From NCBI GenBank assembly GCA_017557715.1, contig JAFYYE010000242.1, positions 1-6,490 of the forward strand: a stretch of 6,490 nucleotides of DNA, read 5' to 3'. Shown here piece after piece: positions 5,974 through 6,490 of this stretch. The stretch comes from Pseudobutyrivibrio sp. (GTDB lineage Bacteria; Bacillota; Clostridia; Lachnospirales; Lachnospiraceae). The translations under genes and the position numbers were made by a program. The notes beneath the pieces are model-generated. The model saw only the letters and a list, made by a program, of their open reading frames with translations. It was not told where the DNA came from and did no database searches. How positions within the stretch are numbered: the stretch's first letter is position 1; every line of letters begins with the position of its first letter.

Positions 5974-5980
5974 TCCTCCT
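5974..5980 (-). promoter_or_regulatory. Strong ribosome binding site of pfkA
   Basis: The minus strand reads AGGAGGA, 8 nt before the ATG at 5965. This consensus site decides the pfkA start and excludes the in-frame extension up to about 6040, which would translate the promoter and leader. Confidence 0.92.
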
Positions 5981-6011
5981 AAATGTATCCCTTTTCAAAC
6001 AATCCCAATCT

Positions 6012-6040
6012 ATTTTAGCTTCTTTCGTATGCATTTTCAA
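6012..6040 (-). promoter_or_regulatory. Sigma-A type promoter of pfkA
   Basis: On the minus strand TTGAAA (6040-6035) and TAAAAT (6017-6012) are separated by exactly 17 nt, each one mismatch from the housekeeping consensus. Transcription would start near 6005, giving a leader of about 40 nt that contains the strong ribosome binding site. The promoter begins 22 nt after the dnaE stop, and no terminator hairpin is seen between dnaE and pfkA. Confidence 0.82.
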
Positions 6041-6062
6041 TAAATTTTTTGTGATATTTTAG

Positions 6063-6490
6063 TTATCTTTTCGCGAAAGACAGCTTCTTTGTTACCACTT
6101 TCACATTTGGCTCACCAAATGCGTCAGAAAGTAGTTTGATATTTTCATCTGAAGCGATAAGACTCCAGTTTGGAGGCATAACTTTTTTAGCCTTTTCCTC
6201 TTTTAAATAAATAACGATGCTATCGTTTCCATCCATGTCGCGGATGCAATCAGCCAGCTGCTTTTCAGCAGATTCATAGGCAGACTTGTTTTCAAACTGA
6301 ATCCACACCTCTCTGCCACAATCATCAAAGCTCTTGATATCCTGACAAATAAGCTTGGCATCCTTTTCTTCATCTGCCTGCACGCGTCCCTTAACGAACA
6401 CTTTATTTCCCTCAGAAATAAATGAACGGGCGCTGTCGTAGCTATTAGGGAATACGATGACTTCCACTGCACCTGACAAATCTTCCACAT
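6063..6490 (-). CDS. dnaE: DNA polymerase III alpha subunit, C-terminal fragment (runs off the window)
   Basis: The frame is open to the window edge and gives the last 141 complete codons of a larger gene; the GTG at 6488 is an internal valine codon, not a start. The opening VEDLSGAVEVIVFPNSYD is the OB-fold signature of the DnaE C-terminal region, followed by KVFVKGRVQADEEKDAKLIC, which is also typical. The remainder (EVWIQFENKSAYESAEKQL and onward to the end KKLSFAKR) matches the weakly conserved end of DnaE1-type replicative polymerases. The full protein would be the catalytic subunit of the replicase. PolC also carries an OB domain, but it sits at the N-terminus there, so DnaE is preferred. 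Synteny with pfkA downstream agrees. Confidence 0.9.
   Translation of the reverse strand, partial: VEDLSGAVEVIVFPNSYDSARSFISEGNKVFVKGRVQADEEKDAKLICQDIKSFDDCGREVWIQFENKSAYESAEKQLADCIRDMDGNDSIVIYLKEEKAKKVMPPNWSLIASDENIKLLSDAFGEPNVKVVTKKLSFAKR

Noticed and set aside
5966..6040. Upstream N-terminal extension of PfkA by 25 residues
   Set aside because: It would translate through the promoter and leader, and the consensus AGGAGGA is correctly spaced only for the ATG at 5965; the family starts at that point.

Overview
The window looks like chromosomal core DNA from a Gram-positive anaerobe of the Clostridia, most likely a Lachnospiraceae member near Butyrivibrio, Pseudobutyrivibrio or Roseburia. 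This is inferred from the protein variants (a Lachnospiraceae-style PfkA with TIDLD in the active site, an RlmB/SpoU-type methylase, a RelQ-like synthetase and a conserved small MRIWFK protein), moderate GC content, strong AGGAGG-type ribosome binding sites, and a dnaE-pfkA order familiar from Firmicutes. No database search was possible.

Layout. Positions 7-609 (+) encode a cytidylate kinase-like P-loop protein that ends at a strong hairpin terminator (629-664). Every other gene is on the minus strand and is transcribed from right to left. Reading that way: the 3' end of dnaE (6490-6063); a consensus promoter (6040-6012) and pfkA (5965-4976); a TrmH/SpoU RNA methyltransferase overlapping pfkA by 20 bp (4995-4189); an 87-residue conserved uncharacterised protein (4179-3916); a block of back-to-back hairpins that looks like a dispersed intergenic repeat (3914-3832); a MATE efflux transporter (3828-2464); an extended -10 promoter and a RelQ-like small alarmone synthetase (2378-1686) with its own terminator (1676-1649); an 87-nt near-continuous hairpin (1627-1541); and uppP, undecaprenyl-diphosphatase (1524-670), which converges on the first gene.

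How the genes relate. pfkA, the methylase and the small protein are packed tightly enough to be one transcript. The MATE gene may be read from the same transcript across the repeat. relQ and uppP are better seen as separate units. They respectively make the starvation alarmone and recycle the cell-wall lipid carrier, so both bear on growth control, but a functional link is only inferred from position.

No obviously new multi-gene system, phage, IS element, CRISPR array, tRNA or rRNA is present. The two most interesting non-coding signals are the long structured leader directly before the uppP ribosome binding site, and the hairpin repeat that fills the gap between two genes and supplies the ribosome binding site of the MATE gene.
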